Assembly: GCA_019633425.1 (NCBI GenBank) | Contig: WSUB01000117.1 | Coordinates: 1-64,000, forward strand | DNA: 64,000 nucleotides | Reading direction: 5' to 3' | Source: Tulasnella sp. 424 | Taxonomy: Eukaryota > Basidiomycota > Agaricomycetes > Cantharellales > Tulasnellaceae | Part shown: in pieces, positions 36,656 through 50,345 of the stretch | How the letters are laid out: each line of letters begins with the position of its first letter | Numbering within the stretch: the stretch's first letter is position 1 | The notes under the pieces: model-generated | Database searches by the model: none | Told to the model about the DNA's origin: nothing | Seen by the model: only the letters and a program-made list of their open reading frames with translations | Program-made: the position numbers and the translations under genes

Positions 36656-37335
36656 GAAGATCAGAGAGGATGGATAAGCTATATGACGGTGTCTGGACAT
36701 AAGAAAGGACCGCAATGGGGCTTGAAAGGTGGTCAGAACAATGCACGCAACCTGCCATCGATCGGCAGAGAAAAGTAAATGAATAGCCTGATCGTCCAAG
36801 TCAGATTGAGATTTTAGGTACGAGTCGATCATTTTCCCTATGGAGTGGTCCTGTCTTTCCTTGTGATGGGCATTCATCCAAGTCAGGACCGAAGAGGGTG
36901 CGGTGGCACACTGCAACGACGCGGTTGCTGGCGCACTTACCAGGGAGTTTGATCAATTTCACTCTCTGCTCTCCAAGTCGCTCGACTGGCTTGTTGTAGG
37001 GTGAGTTCTCCTTCCAGATCGGTCGAGCCCCTCAACTACGATGACTGTCTCGGGACCTGACATTGTGTGCTAGTGCTATCAATTCCCTGACGCGAGAACC
37101 TTTGACTTGAGATTAAAACGCCCAAAGAGAGACTATTGTACCTCGCATCGATAATGTCTCTACACTCAAGGCATGATTCAATAGCTTTTCAGGGTCACTT
37201 CAGAATTCCTGAAATATTGCTGCACACGATCGAAAATTTAAAAGGGGAGACCAGTGTATTCTCGTACGTACAAGCGGCGCTTTGCAACCCTGTGCTAAGC
37301 TGCAACACAGACGAGGAACCCACTTCGGATGAAAT

Positions 37336-38399
<1,064 letters not shown>

Positions 38400-39166
38400 G
38401 TGCTTTCTAGCCCCCAATGATTCGACGCATATCAAATTCCTTTCGATTCCAGTCCTAACTCCGGACCAGGCATATAAGGAGCAAGAGTGAGATCGTTGAA
38501 ATGTCGCTGAGATTACTCCATTTGGTGACCAAGCGTATCTTTCGTTGCACATTCCATAGCTACTTCGTGGTGGAATATGTCTCTCGATGCTTTGTGATTG
38601 GGGGAAGCCGTGCAGTTTCAACCTTGAATGTCGACGTGGGAAGGCTTGGCTGGACAACCCCGACACGTCCCCTCGTCCATGCCGTTGAATGGTATTCCCC
38701 TGCCGAGCAGGATCATGTGCAACTGAAATAAGGGTGGTTCTTCTTGAGTCTTATAGAATTCTCTTGGCAGCGGTGCCCAGCGCAGGATGATCACTCCATT
38801 TGGAGAGCCTAAGCGAAGTTGCGCCGCAATGTCTCATTTGACAATGACATCGGGAAACGGCAGCTTCAGAAAACGCGACGTTTCCAAAGGCCGATGATCG
38901 AGACAAGTCCATATGTAGATCGTCACACCTCACACTCCATACCTTTTCCGGTCGAATTAGATGGGACCGGGGACGTATTGGGCTTGGTCTCTTACTGGTC
39001 CTCGGTGTTGGCGATATTCGCCGCCCCAGAGAACTCACGGACACCTCGCTCTTTTTCCAAAAGGAGTGAAAAGCTCGGCTGCACAGAATCGTTACATCGA
39101 AGCATGCCTACGTTGCCGTTCACCAGAACTCGCTTGGCATCGGTAGTTGTCGATGACCGTTGAGGG

Positions 39167-39172
39167 TATAAA
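39167..39172 (+). promoter_or_regulatory. TATA box of GH10 xylanase gene
   Basis: TATAAA about 95 bp upstream of the ATG at 39264. Confidence 0.7.
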
Positions 39173-39263
39173 CCTCCGACAAATGGCTTGGGTTACCATA
39201 ATCCCCAAACTGCCAACTCACTTGTCAAAGCTCAGTTGAAAACACACTCTCACTTTCTACAAA

Positions 39264-41212
39264 ATGAAGTCTGTCGCTTTCGCTGGTTTGCTCACTGCCC
39301 TCTTCGGTGCCCAATCTGTTCTGGCGACGGCCGAGTGGGGTGAGTTGAAGACTTATTTCGATCTGTCCGGTTCTTACATATTTTGTTCAATCCAGGCCAA
39401 TGCGACGGTATCGGCTATGGTTCGTGCACTGATGAATTTAGATAGCTGCCAAGATTGATGAACTCTGGCGGTTGTAGGAAGCCACCCTTGCGACGCCGGT
39501 CTCAGCTGCGTCTACATCAACGACTACTACAGGTATTCCATAATACTAACTCTAGTGACTCAATATGCATGCTGATGCCGTCGCTTGGTAGTCAATGCCA
39601 GAAATCATCCGGTGCCACTACCACTACCAGCCGCCCTGGAGGTACCACTACCACCCCAGTCACTACTACAACCGGTGGAAGCTCCCCCAACACCAACTCC
39701 CTCAACACCAAATACAAGGCTAAAGGAAAGCAGTACTGGGGAACTTGCGGTGACCAAGGCACCTTGAGCCAGTCTCAGTGCGCCCAGGTTGTCAAGGATG
39801 ACTTCGGTGCATTAACTCCCGAGAACTCCCTGAAGTGGGATGCTACGTGCGTAACGTTTCCTTCTCCCTCCTCTTGCGCCCCTTTTCTGACAAATTAGGT
39901 ACGCAGTGAGTCTAGCCGTGGATCTTTCAACTTCGGAGGTGCCGACTACCTTGTCAACTTTGCGACCACCAACGGCAAACTCATCCGTGGTCACACACTC
40001 GTCGTACGTGGTGTTTGGCGGCTATACTAGAGTTTCGTGTTGGTTGATATCGTACTTTCAGTGGCATTCGCAACTCCCCAGCTGGGTCTCCTCCATTGGC
40101 GACAAGAACACCCTCACCACTGTCATTCAGAACCACGCAACCACTCTCGTCACCCGCTACAAGGGCAAGATCGCCAAGTGGGACGTCGTCAACGAGATGT
40201 TCAACGAGGATGGTACCGTCCGTTCTTCCGTCTTCTCCAACGTCCTCGGCACCAGCTTCGTCGATATTGCGTTCAACGCTGCTCGCGCTGCTGATGGCTC
40301 AGCTAAGCTCTACATCAATGGTCAGCGAGATGCTGTCGCGTTTTTACAGCATTTTTACTCACCCTCTCCGTCCCTCTCCAGATTACAATCTCGACTCTGT
40401 GAACAGCAAGGTCAACGGCTTGGTTAACCTCGTCAACCAGAAGAAGAGTGCTGGTGTTCCCATTGACGGTATTGGCTCTCAGGGTGGGTTAATCCGATGT
40501 TTTCCCAGAGTCCTAGCATTTGACCCCGAATCCTCTCCTTTATTCCAGCCCATTTGTCTGCCGGCCAGACTGGAGGATTTTTGGCTGCTTTGCAAAAGCT
40601 TGCTAGCACTAGCGTTACAGAAGGTACGGCGCGTGAGTTGTTAGAAGGCTTTGTTCGGGGCTGACCGCCAGCACTCCCCACCTCAACCACTCCTGCACTA
40701 TTCCTACAACCTCAAAATGCATCGGAAAATGCACTCAAATATACAACAACCAATCTTCAATATCTTGCTATGAAACTCCAACCATCTGTGGGAAATTTTC
40801 ATGGGACACCGACCACTTTTCCTTACCCCACCCCCGGATCCCCTATCACCTTGAAACACACTGGGGACGTTGAAAATGTGCAGTCGCTGTAAATAAAATT
40901 ATTCTCCTTTTATGCTTTGGACACGCATTCTAATTACCTTGGGACACCACAGGTCACCGAATTGGACATCGTTAACGCAGCAAGCAATGATTATCTTGCT
41001 ATTTCAAACGCCTGCCTGCAAGTCTCCAAGTGCGTCGGTATCACGGTTAGTCCTCAATACTCTGCTCTCGCCTGCGTTATTTCTAATCTCGCGGTTGATA
41101 GTCCTGGGGTGTTTCGGACAAGGACTCCTGGCGCGCTTCTTCCAACCCTCTCCTCTTCAACGGCTCCTTCCAACCCAAGCCAGCCTACACCGCTCTTATC
41201 AACTCTTTGTAA
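39264..41212 (+). CDS. Secreted GH10 endo-1,4-beta-xylanase with N-terminal CBM1
   Basis: Predicted exons are 39264-39339, 39396-39419, 39478-39532, 39592-39846, 39907-40003, 40062-40320, 40382-40483, 40549-40623, 40884-40888, 40953-41045 and 41102-41212; the sum is 1,152 nt, 383 residues. A signal peptide ([21 protein letters not shown]) precedes a CBM1 ([11 protein letters not shown]...[17 protein letters not shown]), a Thr-rich linker and the GH10 barrel: [26 protein letters not shown], acid/base Glu in [12 protein letters not shown], nucleophile Glu in [20 protein letters not shown], and the ending AYTALINSL. The CBM1 is spread over four exons. The 5-nt ninth exon (TCGCT) gives the family consensus TEVAVTELDI. 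The intron before it is long for this window (260 nt). The enzyme is extracellular and cuts xylan, complementary to the GH11 enzyme. Confidence 0.93.
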
Positions 41213-44200
41213 GATACTCTTCAGGAACCATTTCGCACTTTCCTTGGCCCTCGGTCTAGCTATCTACAGGTTTTCGTTACTCGCAGGACGAATACCATTT
41301 CATTGCAAATAAGATCTGTTGGCTGTGCTTCTCGAGCCTGGTCGCTCGGACTTGGAAAATAAAATAAATAAAAAAGAGTGACGCAAGTAGCATGGATCAA
41401 AGGCAGTAAGAACGGGTATGGTTTGTAACTCTAGGAGAATGAACAAAAGGAACTGACATTTAGTGCGCCACGGCGATATCCGAGAATCAATATCAGTGGC
41501 GCTCTAGAATCTAGCTAGCCAGTGCCCCAAGACGATGACATCCATAGGCTAGCCAAATTTTATCAAGCTACTATCCATTTTTAAATACTTATCGCAAAGC
41601 TTGTCCAAATTTGTAAACAGATAAATGGCACCCTCTTTGCTTTTGATGGTCCTATTCATATGCATGAAGGAGAGAGTCTACGGAGCCCCATTGTGTACTA
41701 ACTAGCTCTACTCCCAGAATATGTCGGCACCAGCAACGCGGACCCTACGAGCCTCCCCCTACCAGTAAAACTATCTAAAGGACAGTCCCCGGTGCGGATT
41801 CCCACAAGCTCAGGATATTCATATAGTCCCTGGAGGGGGATATCTGAGCTTATCAACGGCGAATAGGTGCGTTGAAGATCATCTATACCCACTTTGCCGA
41901 TATTATGTGTTTCAGGTTTCGGCAATGGCGACGGCAGGGTTGGGTAAGGCGGTGGCCCACAGAACGACAGCTCGCAGAGCTGCTTTCATTCTGATGTCCC
42001 TTATAACCTGTGCATAGAAGGTTTACTTGCCGGTGAAACATTTCCTTTCCAAAGTCTAACGAAGGAGAACCCGAAGCGAGAAACGTCACACGAAGTCGGG
42101 TGATACCTGACGAGAACGCGGCACGCTCCTTTTGTCCTCGATCAAGAAGCTCCGGGAAGAATGGCTGAGAGTTCTAGGGACTCCGTGTGGCGAATCTTCG
42201 AGGCCACAATGACTACCTCATCAGGCAAGTGATTTTTTGTCGTCACATTACGCGGGCTATCGATGGGCGAACTTGATCCATGCGCTTTTCTTCTTCCGGG
42301 GTACTAACACTCGCCCGTCAGACAGTTAATAATAATAATATCATTTTCTGCGAATGCTTGGGGCCTTCTCCACTTGCGCCGAGGGATGGGTTCAGCCGGC
42401 CTGTGCCGAGACAAACGCTTACTGTAAGCGCCGTCACATGAATAAAATTCAGGATAAATCATATAACTCCACTCCCTCTCTTGGAAAGCCCGTTCGAGGT
42501 CAAAGTTCACGCCATAAGGCATGACGGGGTAACCAGGGGGCCTCGTGTTCCGAAGCTCGGCCCGAGTGAAATGACGTTAGTCGAGGCTTTGTGACAGTAA
42601 AGAGGGCCGGGTGCTTATTTTGTTGGATCTCAGCTTAAATGGACACCTAGAGCCCCAACGCTCATGTTGAACTTGATGCTCTGGAGCCCAACATCGAGCA
42701 CAACGGAGAAGAGACCCGGATTTACGTTTAAGGGCCCACGCCTCCGTTGCCTGCTATTCCAGCACTTGAGCAAATGTCGGGATACACAAATATCACACCG
42801 CCCGTTAGTCACCTTTGCCATCTCTCTTGAACGTGTCATCGGTAAATCCTTATCGCGATTCACCGTCGCAGCATCTCTGGCACATAGGCCTTATCCAATG
42901 ACCTTGCTCGTACCCAATATGGCAACTGCAGTCAAAATTTGCGGGCAACACGCGTGCACTCCCGACATTGCCAGCCCCATCTTTAAGCTATACAGCCCGA
43001 CCTGCTGCCTTCCTTCTCCCCAGGCGTGGAAGGAAACGTGTCCTAGCAGCGGCGACCAAGCGTAGGGCAGATCCGGATCAGTGCTCACATGGGTTCGATT
43101 CCAGTTTTCCGTAGCAAGTCATCATCCCACTCGAGCCTACAAGTTGTATGTCTCTTATAACAAGCCGGATGGACAACAATTGCATTCCTTCCAAGTGTGC
43201 CGTGTTCGAGTCACCTCAACAAACTTCGACCTCTTCTGAAGCGAGACTTCTTCGATGTTATCTCAGGCCGGCGTCGACTCTCTTCCAGCTGGAAGGATTC
43301 TCGTACAACGTGGTTGGACATTCAAATCAAGAAGGCCGTTAACTTTCCACCTGTTTTTGGCTGATTAACTACCGCAATCTTCGCTGCGCCTTTGTCGCAA
43401 GCACGTCTGATGGGGTATCACCAGCGCTTTAATTGCTGCCCTTCTGCTTTCGGTCTATTCCAGAACAATAATCTCGGCATTCAACCCAAGTAGACTCGGT
43501 TCAAGCCGAGGCTTGCGTCTTCGTGATCCCACAATCATCGGGAAATTCCATTTTACGAAGACACGGTCACAGCATGGCTGCGGTTCGCATCCTGTACTGA
43601 CGGTGCCGACCTTCGTGCCTAAATGTCCATCGGACGGCTCTCACAAGACGTGTCATGGGTAGAGATCGAGTGGCGTATTCGGACTTGACAAAAAAGGCAA
43701 TGGGCGGTCGGGAGCTAGAACTCCCGGGCCCGGGTAGATGCGAGAGATTAGAGCGGGGCTCTTTCAGACGTGACTTGTTTGGATTAATTTACGTTAAGGG
43801 ACTCCCTTTATTTTAGTGTATCCCACTGAGTTTGCCGTCTGGGTTCCTAATGTGGGGCGGGTCTTGATTCTGGAACATGGACCAGGACGTGTTAAGATCA
43901 CAATGATGCCTAATCCATCACAACGAGGTGTCTGGGAGTCTCAAAAGAATTATTTGTACATCCTGACGGGTGAATTCCGACTGCCGGATTGTTACCGGCT
44001 GTCTTGACGGGCACTGGTATTTCTACCCCCTCGGCTGCAAGCCAACAAAGGACACGACCAACCAATCCTTCCCCCAAATCTCTCTTCCATTACTCCAGCG
44101 TCTCCCTCACCTCCCTCACCTCCCTCACCTCCCTAATCTCGTCCATAACCCCCACCCCTTCCCAATATCACCAGCCTCCCCTCCCCCTTGGTATTCCGCC

Positions 44201-44225
44201 CCTCTCGCCCTCCTCTGCAACCAAA
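41213..44225. other. 3-kb gene-poor stretch between GH10 and terpene synthase
   Basis: Only short open frames on both strands, none with a recognisable domain, splice pattern or codon signature. I see no RNA gene. A B-box-like GGTTCGATTCC at about 43090 lacks a matching A box. The last ~120 bp carry the CT-rich leader of the terpene synthase gene. Confidence 0.5.
44098..44138 (+). repeat. CCTCACCTC short tandem repeat in the terpene synthase leader
   Basis: About four copies of a 9-bp unit CCTCACCTC lie about 90-130 bp upstream of the ATG, within pyrimidine-rich sequence typical of fungal core promoters. Confidence 0.75.
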
Positions 44226-45618
44226 ATGACCCCCTCCTCCTTCTATCTCCCGGACTTGGTTCGATCCTCCCCCTTCCCGCTTCGCAGTAACCTGCAGTAT
44301 CAATCCACGGCCTCGATTTCTAATGATTGGATTTCGGGTTACGGGATTCACCCGAACCAGGCTCATCGCATAGGCTTCGAATCCTGTGCATTCGGTCTTT
44401 TAGTCTCGTACTGCTACCCGCGTGCAGACATGGAACGCTTCCGAGTTCTTTGTGATTTCATAAACTCCCTCTTCGCGTTCGATGACCTCATGGACGAGGA
44501 ACACCTTGTTCGTGACGTCCACGGCACAAGGGCCGTAATGGATATTGCGATGAACGGTCTGTGGCATCCCGAGACTTATCAGAACGACTTCCGAGTCGGT
44601 CAATCTATTCAAGAGTGAGCCGGCGGCATCGCCTTCCCCTATCGTCTACGACCCTGCTAACCGTGGCTTTACGAACAGCTTCTGGGCACGCGCTATCAAG
44701 ATGGGGTGCGCCCCTGGAACGCAGCGCCGGTTCTTGGAATACATGGATCATTATTGCCGTGCCGTCCTCGAACAAGTCACCAACCGGTCGAAGAACCACA
44801 TCATGGACGTGGAGTCCTTCACCCGCATGCGTCGGGATACGGGCGCCTTGAAGGTTCGTGTCTTGGGGACAAGCGGCGTTGCCAGGGCTGACCCTGTTCC
44901 TGTTTAGATCTGCTTCGTTATGGGAGAATTTGGCCTTGGTTTAGACTTGCCAGATGAGGTCTTCGAGCATCCCTTGATCCAGACAATGGAGAATTGCTCG
45001 AATGACATCGTGGTACTCGCCAATGTACGTTTTATTGCCTCCGACTTACGTTTTTGGTCTCCCGATGATTGAGTCTCGTGCTGACTTCTCTCGCTTCGCC
45101 TTCCCTGAATGCACGTGCAGGACGTCTACTCGTGGAACATCGAGCAGGCGCAGGGTCATACCGCAAATATCGTCACCGTTCTCATGAACCAGAAAGAAAT
45201 CCCTGTCCAGGAAGCCATGGACATTGTCGGACACGAAGTACAGAAGCGTTTCCAACTGTACGTTTCGAGCAAGGCCCAGCTTCCATCGTGGGGTGCCGCC
45301 ATCGATAAGGGCGTACAAGCCTATGCAACAGTCCTCGAAGATTGGGCGATTGGATCGATCCGCTGGAGTCTTGAAAGCAAGCGTTACTTCACCAAAAGCT
45401 CGCCGTACGACCCGAAGACGCTTGAAGTGAAAATCCTGCCGAAGGAGCAGAAGACGGCAACCGATCTCCGGACCGCCAAAGTCAAGTACTCAGATGTCTC
45501 GAAAGCAGCTTTGGTCTGGGGCTCCATCTGGCTCGGTTGGCTGTTCTTCACGGGTGTCGTTGTTCTCCACCTGGCACCGCACCTCATGCCCTCCCACTCC
45601 CCCGTGTTTCTGTCATAG
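44226..45618 (+). CDS. Class I sesquiterpene synthase with C-terminal hydrophobic segment
   Basis: Predicted exons are 44226-44614, 44679-44853, 44908-45024 and 45121-45618, giving 392 residues. The metal-binding Asp-rich motif is FDDLMDEE near residue 85. The NSE triad NDVYSWNIE spans residues 227-235, with the intron falling exactly between its N and D. The RY pair occurs in WSLESKRYF. These are hallmarks of basidiomycete trans-sesquiterpene synthases that cyclise farnesyl diphosphate in the cytosol. After the RY motif a ~70-residue extension carries a strongly hydrophobic stretch (ALVWGSIWLGWLFFTGVVVL), which most family members (about 330-350 residues) lack. A membrane tail anchor is inferred. 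No P450 or other tailoring gene is adjacent; the next gene is housekeeping, so this is not an obvious biosynthetic cluster. The product cannot be predicted. Confidence 0.9.
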
Positions 45619-45797
45619 ATGTGTCCTTTCGTTTCAATATTCGTTCATATTCGCCCTCTATGTTTCATGAAAAATCACTTTATGTACCTCCTGTCTTCCA
45701 CGTCTTTTTTACCGGATATCTCTGAGTTTGATATGATCTCTGCAGTTGTTGTACTTTGTGGTCGTTATGCAATGATGTTCGGTTTTTCTACTCTTGA

Positions 45798-47589
<1,792 letters not shown>

Positions 47590-47676
47590 TCTGTATTAGA
47601 TGCCTTTCGTGAAAAGCTTTTGTTTGTACTTTCCTCCGTGGCGTGCGATATATGTACAAATTCCTGACCATCCACG

Positions 47677-48513
47677 ATGTCCTTCCTCGAGACCTACTCG
47701 TACCCACACCTCTCGAATGACATCTCAAAAGTGTTCATCGGTCTTCTGGTTGATGTGAAAAACGCTTCAGCTATTCGTTCGCGCATTATAGCGGCATCAA
47801 CCGCGGCAGGGGAAGCTGGAGATGTTGAACGCGAAGCGGTGAACTTCGCATTTATTGACGCCCGAACAGTGAGGCCAATCAAGTGAACCGATACAGTCTT
47901 TTCTAACGATAGCTCCTATAGTTGGCGAGTCGGGAACACCTGCTCGCTGCACTATATGTTGCACTTGTCGCTGCGAGTCATTCCGAACTTACCACCAAAA
48001 CCGTACATTCAGAGATCTTGTGGGCTTTGAATTATAGCAACAACGTGAGAGGGACCACATTCTCTCTACTGTTCTGTCTAACCTGCCTTGTGGAGTGAAG
48101 ATTACGGAATCTATCAAGCGGTTTGGCGTCAGCGATGCGACCACGTCCTTGGTCGTGGTCCGCGTTGGGGATCGGCAGACTCTACTAACAGGCTCAAAAA
48201 CCCTGACGGAAGATGACGTGAGGAACATGGCATCTTCTGTGGTCGAGGGTCAATGGACGTCCTTGGATCAGTTGACGGGTCTCACTGACTGGCCGCTCAT
48301 CCGAAAGGTGAGGCTTACTTCCCAAGCTCTCCTTACAGCTGGCTTAAGAACATGAACCAATGATTTTAGTACTATAAGCTCAATTCTGATCCGGCCGTGA
48401 CGCGATTCCCCAAGGAGAAAGGCGCTTCAAGCGATGCCCTCCCTGCGAAATTGAAAAGTATTATGAATGAGATTGTAGTCAGTGCAGTGGCAATGAAGAG
48501 CGTGTTAGCCTAA
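47677..48513 (+). CDS. CGI121: EKC/KEOPS complex subunit CGI121
   Basis: Predicted exons are 47677-47868, 47922-48044, 48101-48307 and 48370-48513, giving 221 residues, close to the usual length. The start MSFLETYSYPHLSND and the blocks VFIGLLVDVKNASAIRSRI, VNFAFIDARTLASREHLLA, ILWALNYSNNITESIKRFG and TSLVVVRVG follow the order of the CGI121/TPRKB family. The final helix EIVVSAVAMKSVLA is also typical. In KEOPS the subunit binds Bud32 kinase and the tRNA 3' end, aiding threonyl-carbamoyl modification of A37 in tRNA. It starts 87 bp after RVB1 on the same strand, with separate transcription assumed. It is convergent with the alpha/beta hydrolase gene, whose stop lies only 145 bp away. Confidence 0.88.
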
Positions 48514-48552
48514 ACCATTCTTTAGATTATCTATTGATATTGTGTACAAAAG

Positions 48553-48647
48553 TTTGGGCTGGACCCAAATTAGCTGGCCTCGTGCCCTGGAGCAGAGACC
48601 CGTAGGCTGGACCCAAAGTAACTGGCCTCGTGCCCTGGACAAGGGAT
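48553..48647. repeat. Two tandem copies of a ~48-bp unit in a convergent 3' region
   Basis: GGCTGGACCCAAA..TA.CTGGCCTCGTGCCCTGGA occurs at about 48556-48590 and again at about 48605-48639, differing at few positions. It sits between the convergent 3' ends of CGI121 and the alpha/beta hydrolase. Confidence 0.8.
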
Positions 48648-48658
48648 CCGCCGGGACA

Positions 48659-50023
48659 TCATAGACGAGAGCGGAGATTGGAGCCATGCCAGATGGCTTT
48701 GAGAGCATTGAGAACTGCCTGTGCAGCGGCTTCAGGGTTATGTTGGATAACCTATATGGTGCGAACCAGATCGAGGTTGAGGAGTAAGACGACGGGGAAG
48801 GGGATGCAAACTTTACCAGATGACCTGCTTTAGGCACTTTCTGCACCGAAGCAAATTGGACATCGCACTGAGTCTCAACGGCGTTCTGAATCGCCTTGTA
48901 ACTGCATGCCCCAAAGTTTGTCAGCACAAAATGAGTGGCTTACGGAGCAGTTGTGGACGTCTTACATCCGAGGATTGATTGCCGCCCAAATACAGTGAAC
49001 CGGCACCTTTCGAGAAATCACCGGTAGCAAATCTGGGACAAGTCGAGCAATGTCGCGCATGCCACGGTAGGTTGCCTAATGACACGAATGCGAGGTTTGA
49101 CATGTCACCCGACGAAAGTAGTGCGCTTGAACTGGGCTTACTACTTCCTGGGTCCTGGTGCACTTTGTAGAAACTCCCTTCCACGGAAGTGGGTCGTAGT
49201 TTGCAGCGGGGTGATCTTTCAGGCCGTGTTGGACAAAGACCTCCAGGCTCTTATCAGACCACAAACCATATGCTGGGTCCTTTCGAAGGTCGTTGAAGGC
49301 GTCATCGCGTGACGACCAAGTATCCCGTCTCAAGTATGCGCCCGTGATGGCTATTTCCCAAGGACATACTGTTCCCGGCGGCTCGGCAAGTACCTCCACG
49401 AGAACCATTCCTTGGAATTTGATCGGAAAAGAAGGCTCATTTTGAAAGTAGACTCTGTCACGAAAATATGAACATGAGTGGTGCAACATCGTGCGTCGTA
49501 AAATGACGTACGCAGCAGCTGCTCCAAGGCAGTGTCCAAGCCCAACCAGTTTGCGATTGGCGAAGTTCACTCCTGGGCTTTCAAGTTCGCCGCCGGCAGT
49601 AAGGAAGTGGCTGATGGTGCGAGCATAAGCGTCGAAAGGAACTGGAGAAAGATAACAGGGAGTAAGATAAGGACCAATGTCTTGAGAGATAAGCTTACGA
49701 GTGACGGGGTAGTCCTTTTGGAGTATTTCCTCGTTCAGCGTGCCTGCATCACCATGGGTGGGTGCGTCGATGGCCCAAGCCTCCATTATCGGGACCCCTG
49801 CAGCGTCAGCCAGAGGAAATAGGTGTTCTAATAGTGGTTCCCAGCTCTCCTTGTGTGAACCCGCGGAGTGTGTCGTGATTAAGGTGAGTCCATCACCTGG
49901 TTCGTGGCCTTTTTCTATCCCGGAGCCCCGAGTGTTGCTATTTCGCCTGTACCGCCTTGCCGCAATACGGAAGGGATAGGACTTGCTTGGTTCTAGAATA
50001 TAGAGGCGAGATTCAAGTTGCAT
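48659..50023 (-). CDS. Alpha/beta hydrolase with Cys nucleophile position and PTS1-like end
   Basis: Predicted exons are 50023-49699, 49641-49512, 49454-49145, 49075-48966, 48901-48817 and 48751-48659, giving 350 residues with phases consistent. The N-terminus contains TTHSAGSHKESW, the oxyanion-side loop region of alpha/beta hydrolases. The nucleophile elbow reads GLGHCLGAAAA, so Cys stands where Ser is usual (GxSxG). A late KAGHLV supplies the catalytic His. The C-terminus ends SRL, a match to the peroxisomal PTS1 tripeptide. The overall layout resembles fungal peroxisomal hydrolases of the Lpx1/AKT2-like group. The substrate is unknown. With Cys it could act like dienelactone hydrolases or be inactive. 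The acid residue was not fixed with certainty. Neighbours are housekeeping genes. Confidence 0.82.
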
Positions 50024-50345
50024 CGATAAAATGACAGGGGAGGGGTGGCGAAAGTTGAAACGGGTGCGAACTTCTGGGTGAGAGACCGGCTATGAGCGTG
50101 CCGAATCTCACCCGGTATTTTTTTTAGCAAATAAGTGGGGCTTTAACACGTCTGTCGAGCGTCTGAGCTAGGAAGACTCTTTAAACAACAGGGACTGTGT
50201 TAATTGTGGTATTTCAAGTCTGGGCCTGGGTGTTCGCTGGAAGTAACCGTGGACTTTGGGACTGGAGGGGTGCTAAACCCTGTGGCGTAATTCTCACCTC
50301 CAAAAACGCGCCTTACCAAACATCTTATACCAACCATCAATCGCT
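50024..50345. promoter_or_regulatory. Divergent promoter region of hydrolase and SCO1 genes
   Basis: 322 bp lie between the divergent starts at 50023 and 50346. No other feature stands out. Confidence 0.5.

Larger units (their letters stand above)
34072..37335. other. Gene-poor stretch with simple repeats and a displaced promoter-like copy
   Basis: 3.2 kb without a recognisable gene. It holds a T/G homopolymer tract (34556-34600), a G-rich 10-bp tandem repeat (about 35413-35460), a GA microsatellite (36105-36123) and a ~430-bp copy of the region upstream of the GH10 xylanase (36225-36655). Several short frames exist but none shows a domain. Confidence 0.55.

Noticed and set aside
34072..37335. 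CRISPR-like or phage-like repeat arrays in the gene-poor stretch
   Set aside because: The repeats are simple-sequence tracts and one promoter duplicate; there are no regularly spaced repeats, and this is a eukaryotic genome.
43075..43115. B-box-like GGTTCGATTCC suggesting a tRNA gene
   Set aside because: No acceptor-stem pairing, A box or anticodon arm could be built around it.
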